Shown here: in pieces, positions 28,563-37,486 of the stretch
How the letters are laid out: each line of letters opens with the position of its first letter
Numbering within the stretch: the stretch's first letter is position 1
Assembly: GCF_023701485.1 (NCBI RefSeq)
Contig: NZ_JAMQBK010000049.1
Coordinates: forward strand, 1-64,000
DNA length: 64,000 bases
Direction: 5' to 3'
Source of the DNA: Aporhodopirellula aestuarii
GTDB taxonomy: Bacteria > Planctomycetota > Planctomycetia > Pirellulales > Pirellulaceae
Notes under the pieces: generated by a model
What the model was told of the DNA's origin: nothing
The model's input: the letters and a program-made list of their open reading frames with translations, nothing else
Database searches by the model: none
Program-made: the position numbers and the translations under genes

Positions 28563-29975
28563 TTGGGAAACGATAGGTCCTTCAATCTCGGTTACATCTT
28601 TCGAATATCGCTGGTCGCTGCGCTCGGCGGGCTGTTGTTTGGCTACGACTGGGTCGTCATCGGTGGTGCGAAACCGTTCTATGAGCCGTACTTCGATTTA
28701 GTCGGCCCCGACAAAGCTTGGTTGTCAGGTTGGGCAATGAGTTCCGCCTTGGCTGGCTGCCTCGCCGGGGCGTTAATCTCAGGCGCTCTCACCGATTCGC
28801 TCGGGCGTAAAAAGATGCTGATTATTGCAGCGATGCTTTTTACAGCCTCAGCAATCTGGACGGCACTTTCACATAGCTTTAATACCTTCATCGTGGCTCG
28901 CATCCTCGGCGGGATCGGGATCGGTTTGGCGTCCAACGTCTCACCGATCTACATCGCCGAAGTGTCGCCGACCTCGATGCGGGGCAAGTTCGTTTCGATG
29001 AACCAGCTCACGATCGTGATCGGTGTGCTCGCCGCCCAAGTCGTGAATCTCATGATCTACAACTACTCGCCGATTGATCGCGAGGCCACCGCTGACGTGA
29101 TCCTGAACTCATGGAGCGGCCAATACGGATGGCGTTGGATGTTCGCCGCCGAGACCGTCCCAGCCGGACTGTTCTTTTTGCTCGCGTTGGTGATCCCGGA
29201 ATCCCCCCGCTGGTTGTTGCAGCAAGATCGAGCCGAAGAGGCCGAAGGCATTTTGACCAAGATCGGCGGGTCGGAATACGCAGCACTCGAAGTGACGGAC
29301 ATCGCGCAAACACTTCAGTCCGCGGCCGAGTCGACGAGCTATCGCGAGCTCCTCCACCCCAAACTTCTCAAGATCATCGGCCTCGGTGTCTTCATTGCCA
29401 TGTTCCAGCAGTGGTGCGGCATCAACGTCATCTTCAACTACGCTCAGGAAATCTTCTCCGCTGCGGGATACGACGTCAGCGGCATGATGTTCAATATCGT
29501 CATCACGGGAATCGTGAATTTGCTATTCACACTCGTGGCGATCAATACCGTCGATCGATGGGGGCGTCGTCCATTGATGCTGCTCGGCTCCGGCGGACTG
29601 ATGGTGACTTACGCGATCCTGGGCGCCTGCTACTACTACGAAGTCAAAGGCGTTGTCGTGTTGATCGTCGTCTTAACTGCGATCGCCTGCTACGCGATGA
29701 CGCTCGCACCGATCACCTGGGTATTGCTATCGGAAATCTTCCCGAACCGGGTCCGTGGCGCCGCGATGAGCCTTTGTGTGTCCGCACTCTGGATCGCATG
29801 CTTTGCCTTAACCGCCACGTTCAAACCGATCAACGTCGCATTGGGAGCCTCGGGTACGTTTTGGCTTTACGGCTTCATTTGCTTAATCGGTTTCGTCGTT
29901 TTGTACTTCAATGTTCCCGAAACAAAGAACAAATCGCTCGAAGAGATCGAGCGTGAACTCACCAAATCGAGTTAA
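28563..29975 (+). CDS. MFS sugar porter (sugar:H+ symporter type)
   Basis: From the TTG at 28563 this is a 470-residue, 12-helix inner-membrane transporter. It has the sugar porter signatures in order: GGLLFGYDWVVIGG in helix 1, DSLGRKK in the loop after helix 2, PIYIAEVSPTSMRGKFVSMNQL, PESPRWLL before the central loop, QQWCGINVIFNYAQEIF in helix 7, DRWGRRPLML, and the closing PETKNKSLEEIE. These are the XylE/GLUT-type motifs, so it should import a monosaccharide. It lies between DUF5107 and the GH2 fusion, consistent with uptake of the sugar released by the secreted enzymes. The exact sugar cannot be read from sequence. Confidence 0.92.
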   Translation: MGNDRSFNLGYIFRISLVAALGGLLFGYDWVVIGGAKPFYEPYFDLVGPDKAWLSGWAMSSALAGCLAGALISGALTDSLGRKKMLIIAAMLFTASAIWTALSHSFNTFIVARILGGIGIGLASNVSPIYIAEVSPTSMRGKFVSMNQLTIVIGVLAAQVVNLMIYNYSPIDREATADVILNSWSGQYGWRWMFAAETVPAGLFFLLALVIPESPRWLLQQDRAEEAEGILTKIGGSEYAALEVTDIAQTLQSAAESTSYRELLHPKLLKIIGLGVFIAMFQQWCGINVIFNYAQEIFSAAGYDVSGMMFNIVITGIVNLLFTLVAINTVDRWGRRPLMLLGSGGLMVTYAILGACYYYEVKGVVVLIVVLTAIACYAMTLAPITWVLLSEIFPNRVRGAAMSLCVSALWIACFALTATFKPINVALGASGTFWLYGFICLIGFVVLYFNVPETKNKSLEEIERELTKSS

Positions 29976-30060
29976 CGCCATTTTCAGTAGCCGATCGAGC
30001 GTATTCCGCCGCTGAAACGAACGCTCGAAGTCGCAAACCAGTCTGGTTCACCTAGAACGC

Positions 30061-33000
30061 ATGTGCCAACGAAGTATCTCTTCCATGAATTACTCTCGCT
30101 TTATCTCCGTCGCTCTCGCGCTGCTTTCGATGAGCCTCTGCTCCCAAACAGCCCTCGCAATCGACCTGTCAGGAACCTGGGCCGTTCGTGTCGACCCCGA
30201 TGACAAAGGTGAGAAAGCAAATTGGTTTGATCAAATCGGCGGCAGCGAGATCAGCCTGCCGGGTTCGTTGGCCGACGCAGGCATCGGGAAACCATTGGAT
30301 CTGGAACCGAAATTAACCAAGGAAGTCTTTCACCACCTTCATCCTCGCGCGTCTTACATCGGTGCGGCGTGGTACTCGCGTACCTTTGAGATCGACGAGA
30401 GTTGGTCAGGAAAAGACGCGAACCTGTTGTTTGAACGTGTCCTTTGGGATTCAACCGTTTGGCTCAACGGGAAAGAAGTCGGGTCGAAGAACTCGCTTTC
30501 GACGCCTCATCGATATTCGGTCGGTCCATACCTTCAACCAGGAAACAACCTCTTGGTCGTCCGCGTCGACAATCGTCTGCAAGTCGACATCGGTACGATC
30601 GGGCACGCCTACACCAACGAGACGCAAACCATATGGAACGGCATCCTCGGCAAGATCGAATTGAATCGCGTTCCAAAAACACAACTATCGATCAAAACCA
30701 ATCCCCTGCGAGTGGTTTCTCCCGCAAAGGGACGTTTGGAGGTCACCGTAGAGTCCTTGTCAAACGACCGTCCGCAAAAAATCACGTGGTCGAAATCAGT
30801 GAGCAACTCCGGCGATGTGCTCGTCGGCATTTCGGATGACAAGTTGATGAAGTGGTCGGAGTTCGATCCGGCGCTCTACGAAGTTACCGCATCCTTCGCA
30901 AACGCCACGGATGGCACACGAACCACATCGACTCTCACGACCGGCTTTCGATCCGTCCAAACCAAGGGTCGTCGATTGCTCGTCAACGGCAACCCCGCGT
31001 TCATGCGTGGCACGCTGGAATGCTGCATCTTTCCAAAAACCGGGTACCCACCGATGCAAACCGGTGAGTCGACGACCTACGGTTGGGACAAGGTATTCAG
31101 CACGCTCAAACAGTATGGCTTGAACCACCTGCGATTCCATTCGTGGTGTCCTCCCGAGGCAGCCTTTGAGTCGGCCGATCGACACGGTGTCTATCTCCAA
31201 GTTGAACTGCCAAACTGGACGTTCAAGATGGGGCAACTTCCGAAAGTCGACGAGTACCTTCTCGACGAAGGCGAACGGATCCTACGCGAATATGCCCACC
31301 ACCCGTCGTTCGTCTTCTTCAGCCTCGGGAACGAGTTGACGGGAGACTACGCCCACCTTGATAAGATGATCGCGCAACTGCGATCGTTCGCACCGCACGT
31401 GCTTTACACCAGCACGTCGTATTCCTTTTCGAAGCGTGGTGAGGTGCCCGGGCCCCAAGACGACTATTTCATTTCTCAAAAGACAGCGACTGGATGGGTT
31501 CGTGGCCAAGGCTTCCTCAATCAAACCAAACCGACCACCGACAGCGACTATTCACCGGGTCTCGAATGTCTCGACGTTCCGTTGATTACGCATGAAGTTG
31601 GTCAGTACAACGTGTACCCCAACCTGAAAGAGCTTCCAAAATACGATGGCAATCTCAGAGCACTCAACTTTGAGGCGATTCGGGCGGACTTGACGAAGAA
31701 AGGTCGCCTAGACGATGCGCCGAAGTACACGCGTGGGTCCGGCAAACTCGCAGCGATACTCTACAAGGAAGACATCGAGCGTGCATTGCGAACCGAAGGC
31801 CTGTCTGGCATCCAACTTCTCGATCTGCACGATTTCCCCGGTCAAAGCACCGCGACGGTTGGTTTGCTCGACGCGTTCTGGGACTCCAAGGAACTTTTGA
31901 CTCCGGCCGAGTTTCGACGCTTCTGCTCGCCCATCGTGCCGTTGACACGAATGCCGAAACGCACTTGGCGGGGACAGGAGCGTTTTTCAGCGACGATCGA
32001 AGTCGCAAACTTTGGCGATGAACCGCTAGCCAACGCAACTGTTGACTGGACCATCCATAACGCGGCGGGGAAAACGCTAGCCCAAGGCTCGATCGACAAA
32101 GTCAACATTCCGCTGGGCAACGGACACCAAATCGGCAACGTCGAATTCGATCTCGGTTCGGTGTCCAAACCGTCCGAACTTCATCTCGCCGTCCGTGTCC
32201 GTCCCGATCACACCGCCGCAAACGACGCGGCGTCTCAGGTCTATCTCAACGACTGGAATTTTTGGGTCTACCCCAGTGGCAAAGCCGTTCCTACCGACGA
32301 CGTCGTGGTGATTCGCCAATACGGCAAACGATTGTTTGACGCACTCGCGGATGGCAAGAAGGTTCTCTTCCTGCCCGACCGCGAAGAGATCCGCGAACCG
32401 CTCGATGGTCGGTTCATCCCGGTTTTCTGGAGTCCACTCCACTTTCCGAATCAACCCGGTTCGCTCGGAACGGTAATCGATGACGCCCATCCGGTTTTCG
32501 ATCAGTTTCCAACAGCATCCCACACCGATTGGCAGTGGTGGGAATTACTGGCGACCTCGACCTCGGTCAACGCCGACGAACTCGGACCGGGTTTCCAACC
32601 GATCATGCAGTTCATCGACAAATACAATCGGAACAGCCTGCCTGCCATCCTGTGGGAAACCCAGGTCGGCGATGGTTCGCTGATGGTGTGCACACTCGAT
32701 CTGGAAAGTGACCCGCAAAACCGCATCGCGGCTGCTCAACTCAAACATTCGATACTCGGCTATCTGCAAAGCGACCGGTTTGCTCCACGTTCGGAAATGA
32801 CGCCGGGGCAGGTCGCCAAATTGTTCCAGTCGCGGCCTTATCAAATTCGCCTGGAGCATGGCACGAGCCATCCGGATTACCCTCTGAGCAACCTCTCCGA
32901 CAACGACTCAAAAACCATTTGGCATAATGATTGGAGGAGCGCCGCAAACAAATATCCCTACTCGATCGTGTTCGATTTTTCGCAACCGATGTCTGTCATG

Positions 33001-33939
33001 GGCATGAACTATGTCGCTCGCCAAGATAGCACGCGTGGCAAGATTGACGGCTACCGAGTTTCGGTCAGCGAGGACGGCAAACGATGGTCCAACGTGATCG
33101 AAGGCAAACAACCTCCGTCGAAAATTCGCTTTGACGAAACGAAACCGATCAAGTCGATCCGTTTTGAGGCACTCTCGGAAGTGAGCCAAGCTCAAAACAG
33201 TGCGATCGCGGAACTCGCCCCGGTCTTTGCGGACGGCACCGTCGGCGTCGACGAATTGGGTTTGATCCCGAGCTTCAATCAAGACGCGGACGAAGAAACC
33301 CAACCGAGCGATCCGTTTGCTTCACTCAAGAAGGAAATGCAAATCCATTGGCCGAAGAATCGTTTGATTCGATTCGTCTTTCACGGGCATTCGGTACCCG
33401 CCGGTTACGGCCGCGCCGGGGAAGTTTCGCGGTACGACTCGTACCCGATGCAGTTCCATCGCAAACTTTGCGAAACCTACAACTACGCGACGATCGATCT
33501 CGCGATCACCGCAATCGGCGGCGAGAACGCCGTTCGAGGTAACGCAAGATTTGAATCCGACGTATTGTCATTGCGTCCCGACGTGGTCTTCATTGACTAC
33601 AGTTTGAACGACCGCGCCGTGGGACTGAAGGCGACGGAAACCGCGTGGCGATCGATGATCGAAAAGTGCCAAGCCGCAGGCGTTCCCGTCGTTTTGCTGA
33701 CACCGACCCCCGATTCGCACGAAAACATCCTCGACGAGACCACAATCCTTGCCCAACACGCGGAGCAAGTTCGAAAACTCGCACGTGAATACGACCTCAC
33801 GCTGGTCGACTCCTACGCGGCATTTCGGAAACTGGTCGACGACGGCGAGAACATTGACGACTACCTCTCCCAACCCAATCATCCCAACAAAGCGGGCAAC
33901 CGCGTCGTCGCTGAATTGATCGGCCCTTGGTTCTGGTAG
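30061..33939 (+). CDS. GH2-like glycosidase / discoidin / SGNH hydrolase fusion
   Basis: This 1292-residue secreted protein has a signal peptide (SVALALLSMSLCSQTALA); a second ATG at 30085 is a possible start. A GH2 sugar-binding domain (about 35-230, RTFEID...WLNGKEVG...LLVVRVDN) and an Ig-like domain precede a TIM barrel. The barrel carries RFHSWCPPEAAFESADRHG, the proton-donor candidate Glu425 in GNEL and the nucleophile candidate Glu512 in THEVGQY. Next come Ig-like and amidotransferase-like regions, an F5/8-type carbohydrate-binding domain (about 925-1060) and an SGNH hydrolase (about 1085-1292). Its tetrad candidates are Ser1111 (GHS), Gly1154 (GGEN), Asn1183 (SLND) and His1274 (NHPN). 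The usual Asp three residues before the His is Gln1271. I infer combined glycosidase and esterase action on one polysaccharide. Confidence 0.85.
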   Translation: MCQRSISSMNYSRFISVALALLSMSLCSQTALAIDLSGTWAVRVDPDDKGEKANWFDQIGGSEISLPGSLADAGIGKPLDLEPKLTKEVFHHLHPRASYIGAAWYSRTFEIDESWSGKDANLLFERVLWDSTVWLNGKEVGSKNSLSTPHRYSVGPYLQPGNNLLVVRVDNRLQVDIGTIGHAYTNETQTIWNGILGKIELNRVPKTQLSIKTNPLRVVSPAKGRLEVTVESLSNDRPQKITWSKSVSNSGDVLVGISDDKLMKWSEFDPALYEVTASFANATDGTRTTSTLTTGFRSVQTKGRRLLVNGNPAFMRGTLECCIFPKTGYPPMQTGESTTYGWDKVFSTLKQYGLNHLRFHSWCPPEAAFESADRHGVYLQVELPNWTFKMGQLPKVDEYLLDEGERILREYAHHPSFVFFSLGNELTGDYAHLDKMIAQLRSFAPHVLYTSTSYSFSKRGEVPGPQDDYFISQKTATGWVRGQGFLNQTKPTTDSDYSPGLECLDVPLITHEVGQYNVYPNLKELPKYDGNLRALNFEAIRADLTKKGRLDDAPKYTRGSGKLAAILYKEDIERALRTEGLSGIQLLDLHDFPGQSTATVGLLDAFWDSKELLTPAEFRRFCSPIVPLTRMPKRTWRGQERFSATIEVANFGDEPLANATVDWTIHNAAGKTLAQGSIDKVNIPLGNGHQIGNVEFDLGSVSKPSELHLAVRVRPDHTAANDAASQVYLNDWNFWVYPSGKAVPTDDVVVIRQYGKRLFDALADGKKVLFLPDREEIREPLDGRFIPVFWSPLHFPNQPGSLGTVIDDAHPVFDQFPTASHTDWQWWELLATSTSVNADELGPGFQPIMQFIDKYNRNSLPAILWETQVGDGSLMVCTLDLESDPQNRIAAAQLKHSILGYLQSDRFAPRSEMTPGQVAKLFQSRPYQIRLEHGTSHPDYPLSNLSDNDSKTIWHNDWRSAANKYPYSIVFDFSQPMSVMGMNYVARQDSTRGKIDGYRVSVSEDGKRWSNVIEGKQPPSKIRFDETKPIKSIRFEALSEVSQAQNSAIAELAPVFADGTVGVDELGLIPSFNQDADEETQPSDPFASLKKEMQIHWPKNRLIRFVFHGHSVPAGYGRAGEVSRYDSYPMQFHRKLCETYNYATIDLAITAIGGENAVRGNARFESDVLSLRPDVVFIDYSLNDRAVGLKATETAWRSMIEKCQAAGVPVVLLTPTPDSHENILDETTILAQHAEQVRKLAREYDLTLVDSYAAFRKLVDDGENIDDYLSQPNHPNKAGNRVVAELIGPWFW

Positions 33940-34067
33940 GAGAAACAATTGGCGTAGCCGGACTCGCCAGAGTTCGCAGAGGAGCGGCGCAACCCAATTT
34001 CGCCACATCCAACGGCACGGAACCGTCGCCTAAAAACTTCCTATCGGCACTTTGAGAATTCGACACC

Positions 34068-36326
34068 ATGAACCCACCCCTTTCGCTGCTGCGTGTCTGC
34101 ATCATCGGTTTTGCAGCCATTCACTTCGCCGCAGTTTGCTCCGCGGCCGGGCTGAACTTGGCCCCCAAACGTGGCACATCGAACCAGGGCGCCTTTCTGC
34201 CGGGCGTCTTCGGTTATCACTACTCGGATCAGGAGATCGAGCGGATCCGGGGGGCTCATTTCACCCGCTTCCGCTACCCCGTCAACGTCGAAACCTGCTT
34301 CGACTCTGCCGCACTCGACCGGTTGGCAGCACTGACCGACAGGCTTGGCAACCGTGGCATTGTCTGCATGTGGGATACCAATGAAGCGGGCGAGGTGGAT
34401 CACGGTAATGGTCGCATCAACGACATCGATAAGTTTACCGAGGCGTGGAAAAGCCTCTATCAGCGATTCAAAGATCGCGATGGACTACGATTCGAAATTT
34501 TCAATGAACCGTTCGGATACGAATCGGCGGAAACGTACATCGCGACGATGCGCTCGGTGATTCACGATGCCGGCATCCCGATGGACCGTTGTATCATTGA
34601 CGGAATCGGCTACGCCGAAGACATCCGCTCGGTCGTCGATGCAGGATGGGAGGGCGCCGTCGCGTATCACTTCTATCCGAACTGGTTGCCAGACGGGCAG
34701 CGAACCGCTGAGAACTATTCGAAATTGCTCTTGGACGCTCTCGAGGGAATCGAGAACGAAATCGTGATCACCGAATTTGGGGCCGACCTGTCCAGCTTTG
34801 ATCCTGGGCGACAAATGCGCCGGCGCCAGCGCCGCCCCGAGGAGCAGCCTGACAAAGATATCGCCGCGTTGGCGGGCATCGAAGACGCGCTCGCCAAGGC
34901 GATCGCTCGGGACCAACGCATCACCGAAACCTACCACTGGCACGGTTGGGACAACCATGACTCCTACAGTTTCTGGAACGAGCGAAATGCCCTCGGTGCC
35001 GAACGCATCAAGGCCATTCAAAGCTTGACCTCGAAGGTGTCGTCCGATCAGCGTCCTAACATCATTTGGATCATGGCTGAGGACATCAGTACGGAGTTAT
35101 CGTGCTACGGGCATCCCGCGGTCCAAACACCCAACGCGGATCGTCTCGCCGCCCAAGGAGTCCGTTACACGCATGCGTTTTGCACCGCCCCGTCCTGCAC
35201 GCCTTCACGCAATGCGATGATCACCGGCGTGTACCAAACCCGCACGAGCACTCAAAATCAACGCACGAAGATCGACCGTTTGCCCGACGGCATCCAGCCG
35301 ATTACGCACCTGCTGCGCGAGGCGGGTTATTACACGGCCCTGGCGTGTGGGTATTCGGGCAAGACCGACGTGATGTTCCCCGCCCCAAAACTGTTCGACG
35401 GGAACGATTGGAGTAAACGAGAAAAGGGACAACCGTTCTTTGCACAAATCACGCTTTATCACTCTCATCGCCAGCCCAAAGGCGTCTGGGAAAAAATTCG
35501 CACTCTGTCGAAACACCCGGTCGATCCCGACGCGGTCGAACTGCCGCCCTATTTTCCTGACCACCCCGATTGCCGGAAAGACTGGGCACTGTACCTCGAT
35601 TCGATTCAACGCAATGACCTCCAGCTCGGTCAAATTCTCGACCGACTTCGCAATGAAGGAATCGAAGACAACACGATCGTGATCTTCATGGGTGATAACG
35701 GCCGCTGTCACTTGCGCGGCAAGTGCTGGTGTTATGATCCCGGGCTGCTTGTACCGTTGATCATTCGCGACCCGCGTCCGGACAGTGAAAAACCCGGCAA
35801 GGCTGGCACCGTCATCGATGACCTCGTCAGCACGCTGGATATTTCCGCGACCGTTTTGGATCTAGCCGGCGCCGAGATGCCTGATTATCTCGATGGCAAA
35901 ACGCTGTGGTCCGCAAACCCACACACACGTAGCCATATTTTCGCGGCTCGAGATCTGATCGATGAAGTGTTGGACCCCATCCGCTGCGTGCGCACGCAGC
36001 AATACAAGTACATCCGCAACTACGAACCAGAAAACGGATATCGCGAATGCGATTACGTCCGGGCTCATCGCCCCATGCTGCCCGTGATTGAACGTTTGGA
36101 TGCAGAAGGACGTCTGACGCAAACGCAACAACTGATCCTAAAAACCCGCAAGCCTACCGAAGAATTGTACGACATCGAGGCTGACCCACACGAGATCCAT
36201 AACCTTGCCGAGTCACCTGATCACCAGAAAACGCTAATCGAATTGCGTGCGTTGCTTGTCGGTTGGATCCAAACGACGCAGGACAAAGGGCTAACACCGC
36301 AACAGAGATCGCAGCCAATTCCTTGA
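34068..36326 (+). CDS. GH5-type glycosidase fused to a sulfatase
   Basis: This 752-residue secreted protein has one signal peptide (LLRVCIIGFAAIHFAAVCSAA). Residues 30-325 look like a GH5 cellulase-type barrel: RFRYPVNVE, FEIFNEPFG with acid/base Glu147, AYHFYP with His201, nucleophile Glu236 in VITEFGAD, and WHGWDNH. Residues 329-750 are a complete type I sulfatase of the heparan N-sulfatase-like group. It has NIIWIMAEDIS (metal Asp339), the signature CTPSR with Cys377 for formylglycine, MGDNGR (543-544) and the terminal LYDIEADPHEIHNLAE block. The reading frame is continuous, with no second signal peptide or start at the junction (about 322-330). Both catalytic sets are intact, so I infer a bifunctional enzyme acting on a sulfated glycan. 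Confidence 0.88.
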   Translation: MNPPLSLLRVCIIGFAAIHFAAVCSAAGLNLAPKRGTSNQGAFLPGVFGYHYSDQEIERIRGAHFTRFRYPVNVETCFDSAALDRLAALTDRLGNRGIVCMWDTNEAGEVDHGNGRINDIDKFTEAWKSLYQRFKDRDGLRFEIFNEPFGYESAETYIATMRSVIHDAGIPMDRCIIDGIGYAEDIRSVVDAGWEGAVAYHFYPNWLPDGQRTAENYSKLLLDALEGIENEIVITEFGADLSSFDPGRQMRRRQRRPEEQPDKDIAALAGIEDALAKAIARDQRITETYHWHGWDNHDSYSFWNERNALGAERIKAIQSLTSKVSSDQRPNIIWIMAEDISTELSCYGHPAVQTPNADRLAAQGVRYTHAFCTAPSCTPSRNAMITGVYQTRTSTQNQRTKIDRLPDGIQPITHLLREAGYYTALACGYSGKTDVMFPAPKLFDGNDWSKREKGQPFFAQITLYHSHRQPKGVWEKIRTLSKHPVDPDAVELPPYFPDHPDCRKDWALYLDSIQRNDLQLGQILDRLRNEGIEDNTIVIFMGDNGRCHLRGKCWCYDPGLLVPLIIRDPRPDSEKPGKAGTVIDDLVSTLDISATVLDLAGAEMPDYLDGKTLWSANPHTRSHIFAARDLIDEVLDPIRCVRTQQYKYIRNYEPENGYRECDYVRAHRPMLPVIERLDAEGRLTQTQQLILKTRKPTEELYDIEADPHEIHNLAESPDHQKTLIELRALLVGWIQTTQDKGLTPQQRSQPIP

Positions 36327-36421
36327 CGCATTGAGATTGAACTTACATTCGCCGTTAGAAAAACAGGCGTCCGATCAATTTGGGACGCATTCGGAAATAG
36401 GTTCGTTGTTAGCAGTGTGAC

Positions 36422-36454
36422 GCGAGCCGCCCAGTGTGTCGCCGGAGGGCTCGC
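36422..36454. repeat. Short palindrome GCGAGCC...GGCTCGC
   Basis: A 7-bp inverted repeat (36422-36428 and 36448-36454) surrounds a core related to the palindrome at 24864-24894. It lies about 100 bp after the GH5-sulfatase stop. Confidence 0.5.
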
Positions 36455-36470
36455 GGGCTGTTGATTGAAC

Positions 36471-36545
36471 GAGCCAACGGCGCTAGCCGCGGGCCTAACG
36501 GTGAGGACACAATCATTGGAGGCCCGCAGCTAGCGCTGTCGGCTC
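36471..36545. repeat. Imperfect 26-bp inverted repeat with 23-bp loop
   Basis: The left arm (36471-36496, GAGCCAACGGCGCTAGCCGC...) pairs with the right arm (36520-36545) with about three mismatches in 26. Both arms contain GCTAGC and GGGCC. No T-run follows. It is either a REP-like dispersed palindrome or an end-of-operon structure for cassette 1; the next gene-like region, on the opposite strand, is a pseudogene. Confidence 0.6.
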
Positions 36546-36594
36546 ACTAGGATTTGCGAAACAACGAAAGCAACAGACCGATCGCGTCCTTGCA

Positions 36595-37314
36595 CTAGAA
36601 TTGGAAGGGCCAAAGTTGTTTCCGAACATTCCCTTAGCGACGATCCGATTGCCTGTTTTCTTGGGATGGTTGGGCTGCGAAAGATACGTCTCGATCTTGT
36701 CCCCATTGCGAACCCGTTCTCCGATTGCGGCATTAAAAATGGATAAGCGGCACGCCATATTCCTCGGCCAATTCGCGAACCTGTTTGGCGTGACGAGCCA
36801 GGTTAGTCGTTTCATCGAGGATGTCTTCGTGCGAATCAGGCATGGGCGTGAAAAGCACGACGGGGCGTCTGCCGCTCGGCACTTCTCAATCATCGAACGC
36901 CACGCCGCCGATTTTTCAAGACCAATCGCACGATCGTTTAGCGAGTAATCGATGAAAACGACATCGGGTTTTTAAGCCCAAACGTCCTTGTCAAATCTCC
37001 CTTCGCCACGCACCGCGGTCTCACCGCCTATCGGCGTGATCGCGATATCGATCGTCGACAGGTGTACTTGTGGCAAAGCTCGCGATGAATCGGCATCGGG
37101 TACGACTTTGATCGACGTACCAGTCCCCCTCGCGTGCGTCGCCCGACGGAACCGGATGTCCTTGGAAAACGAATCGGATCAAACGTTTCTTCGGTCATCG
37201 CACCTGCATCTCCTGTTTGAGCGTTCCGAATGGGCCATCCATCGCCACGTCCTGCGCCGGTGCATCCGACACGAAAACGGACAACGATACGAGAAGATAA
37301 ACAAACGTCTTCAT
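36595..37314 (-). pseudogene. Decayed stand-alone SGNH hydrolase, homologous to the C-terminus of the GH2 fusion
   Basis: Read on the minus strand, an ATG at 37314 begins a signal peptide (MKTFVYLLVSLSVFVSDA). The text then follows the SGNH module of the GH2 fusion (about residues 1085-1292) step by step: GTLKQEMQ, PKKRLIRFVFQGHPVPSG, YPMPIHRELCHK, KPDVVFIDYSLNDRAIG, PVVLFTPMPDSHEDILDETT, TYLSQPNHPKKTGN. Lesions include a TGA at 37197-37195 in place of a Trp codon, a frameshift near 37130, another near 37060, a TAA at 36974-36972, and two compensating shifts around 36730-36870. No intact frame survives. Unlike the GH2 fusion, this copy had its own signal peptide and no attached glycosidase. 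Confidence 0.85.
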
Positions 37315-37486
37315 GATGGCATGTTGATGGTCTGAGCGGTGATGAACAAGCGAAATTGCGAAGCAACCAAAATCCCCGATGCCATCTACGATTTTGCTTC
37401 AATCACAGCCCGTTATTCGTCAACCGCAAACAAGTTACCGACACGTGATCAACCGAAAGCATTTAGAAAAACGTTCGCGATTAGAA

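Noticed and set aside
29996-30027. CGAGCGT/ACGCTCG inverted repeat after the sugar porter
   Set aside because: The stem is only 7 bp with an 18-base loop and no T-run, too weak to call a terminator.
36601-36948. 115-codon plus-strand frame downstream of the GH5-sulfatase
   Set aside because: It is antisense to the SGNH pseudogene, whose minus-strand text is clearly homologous to an intact module.
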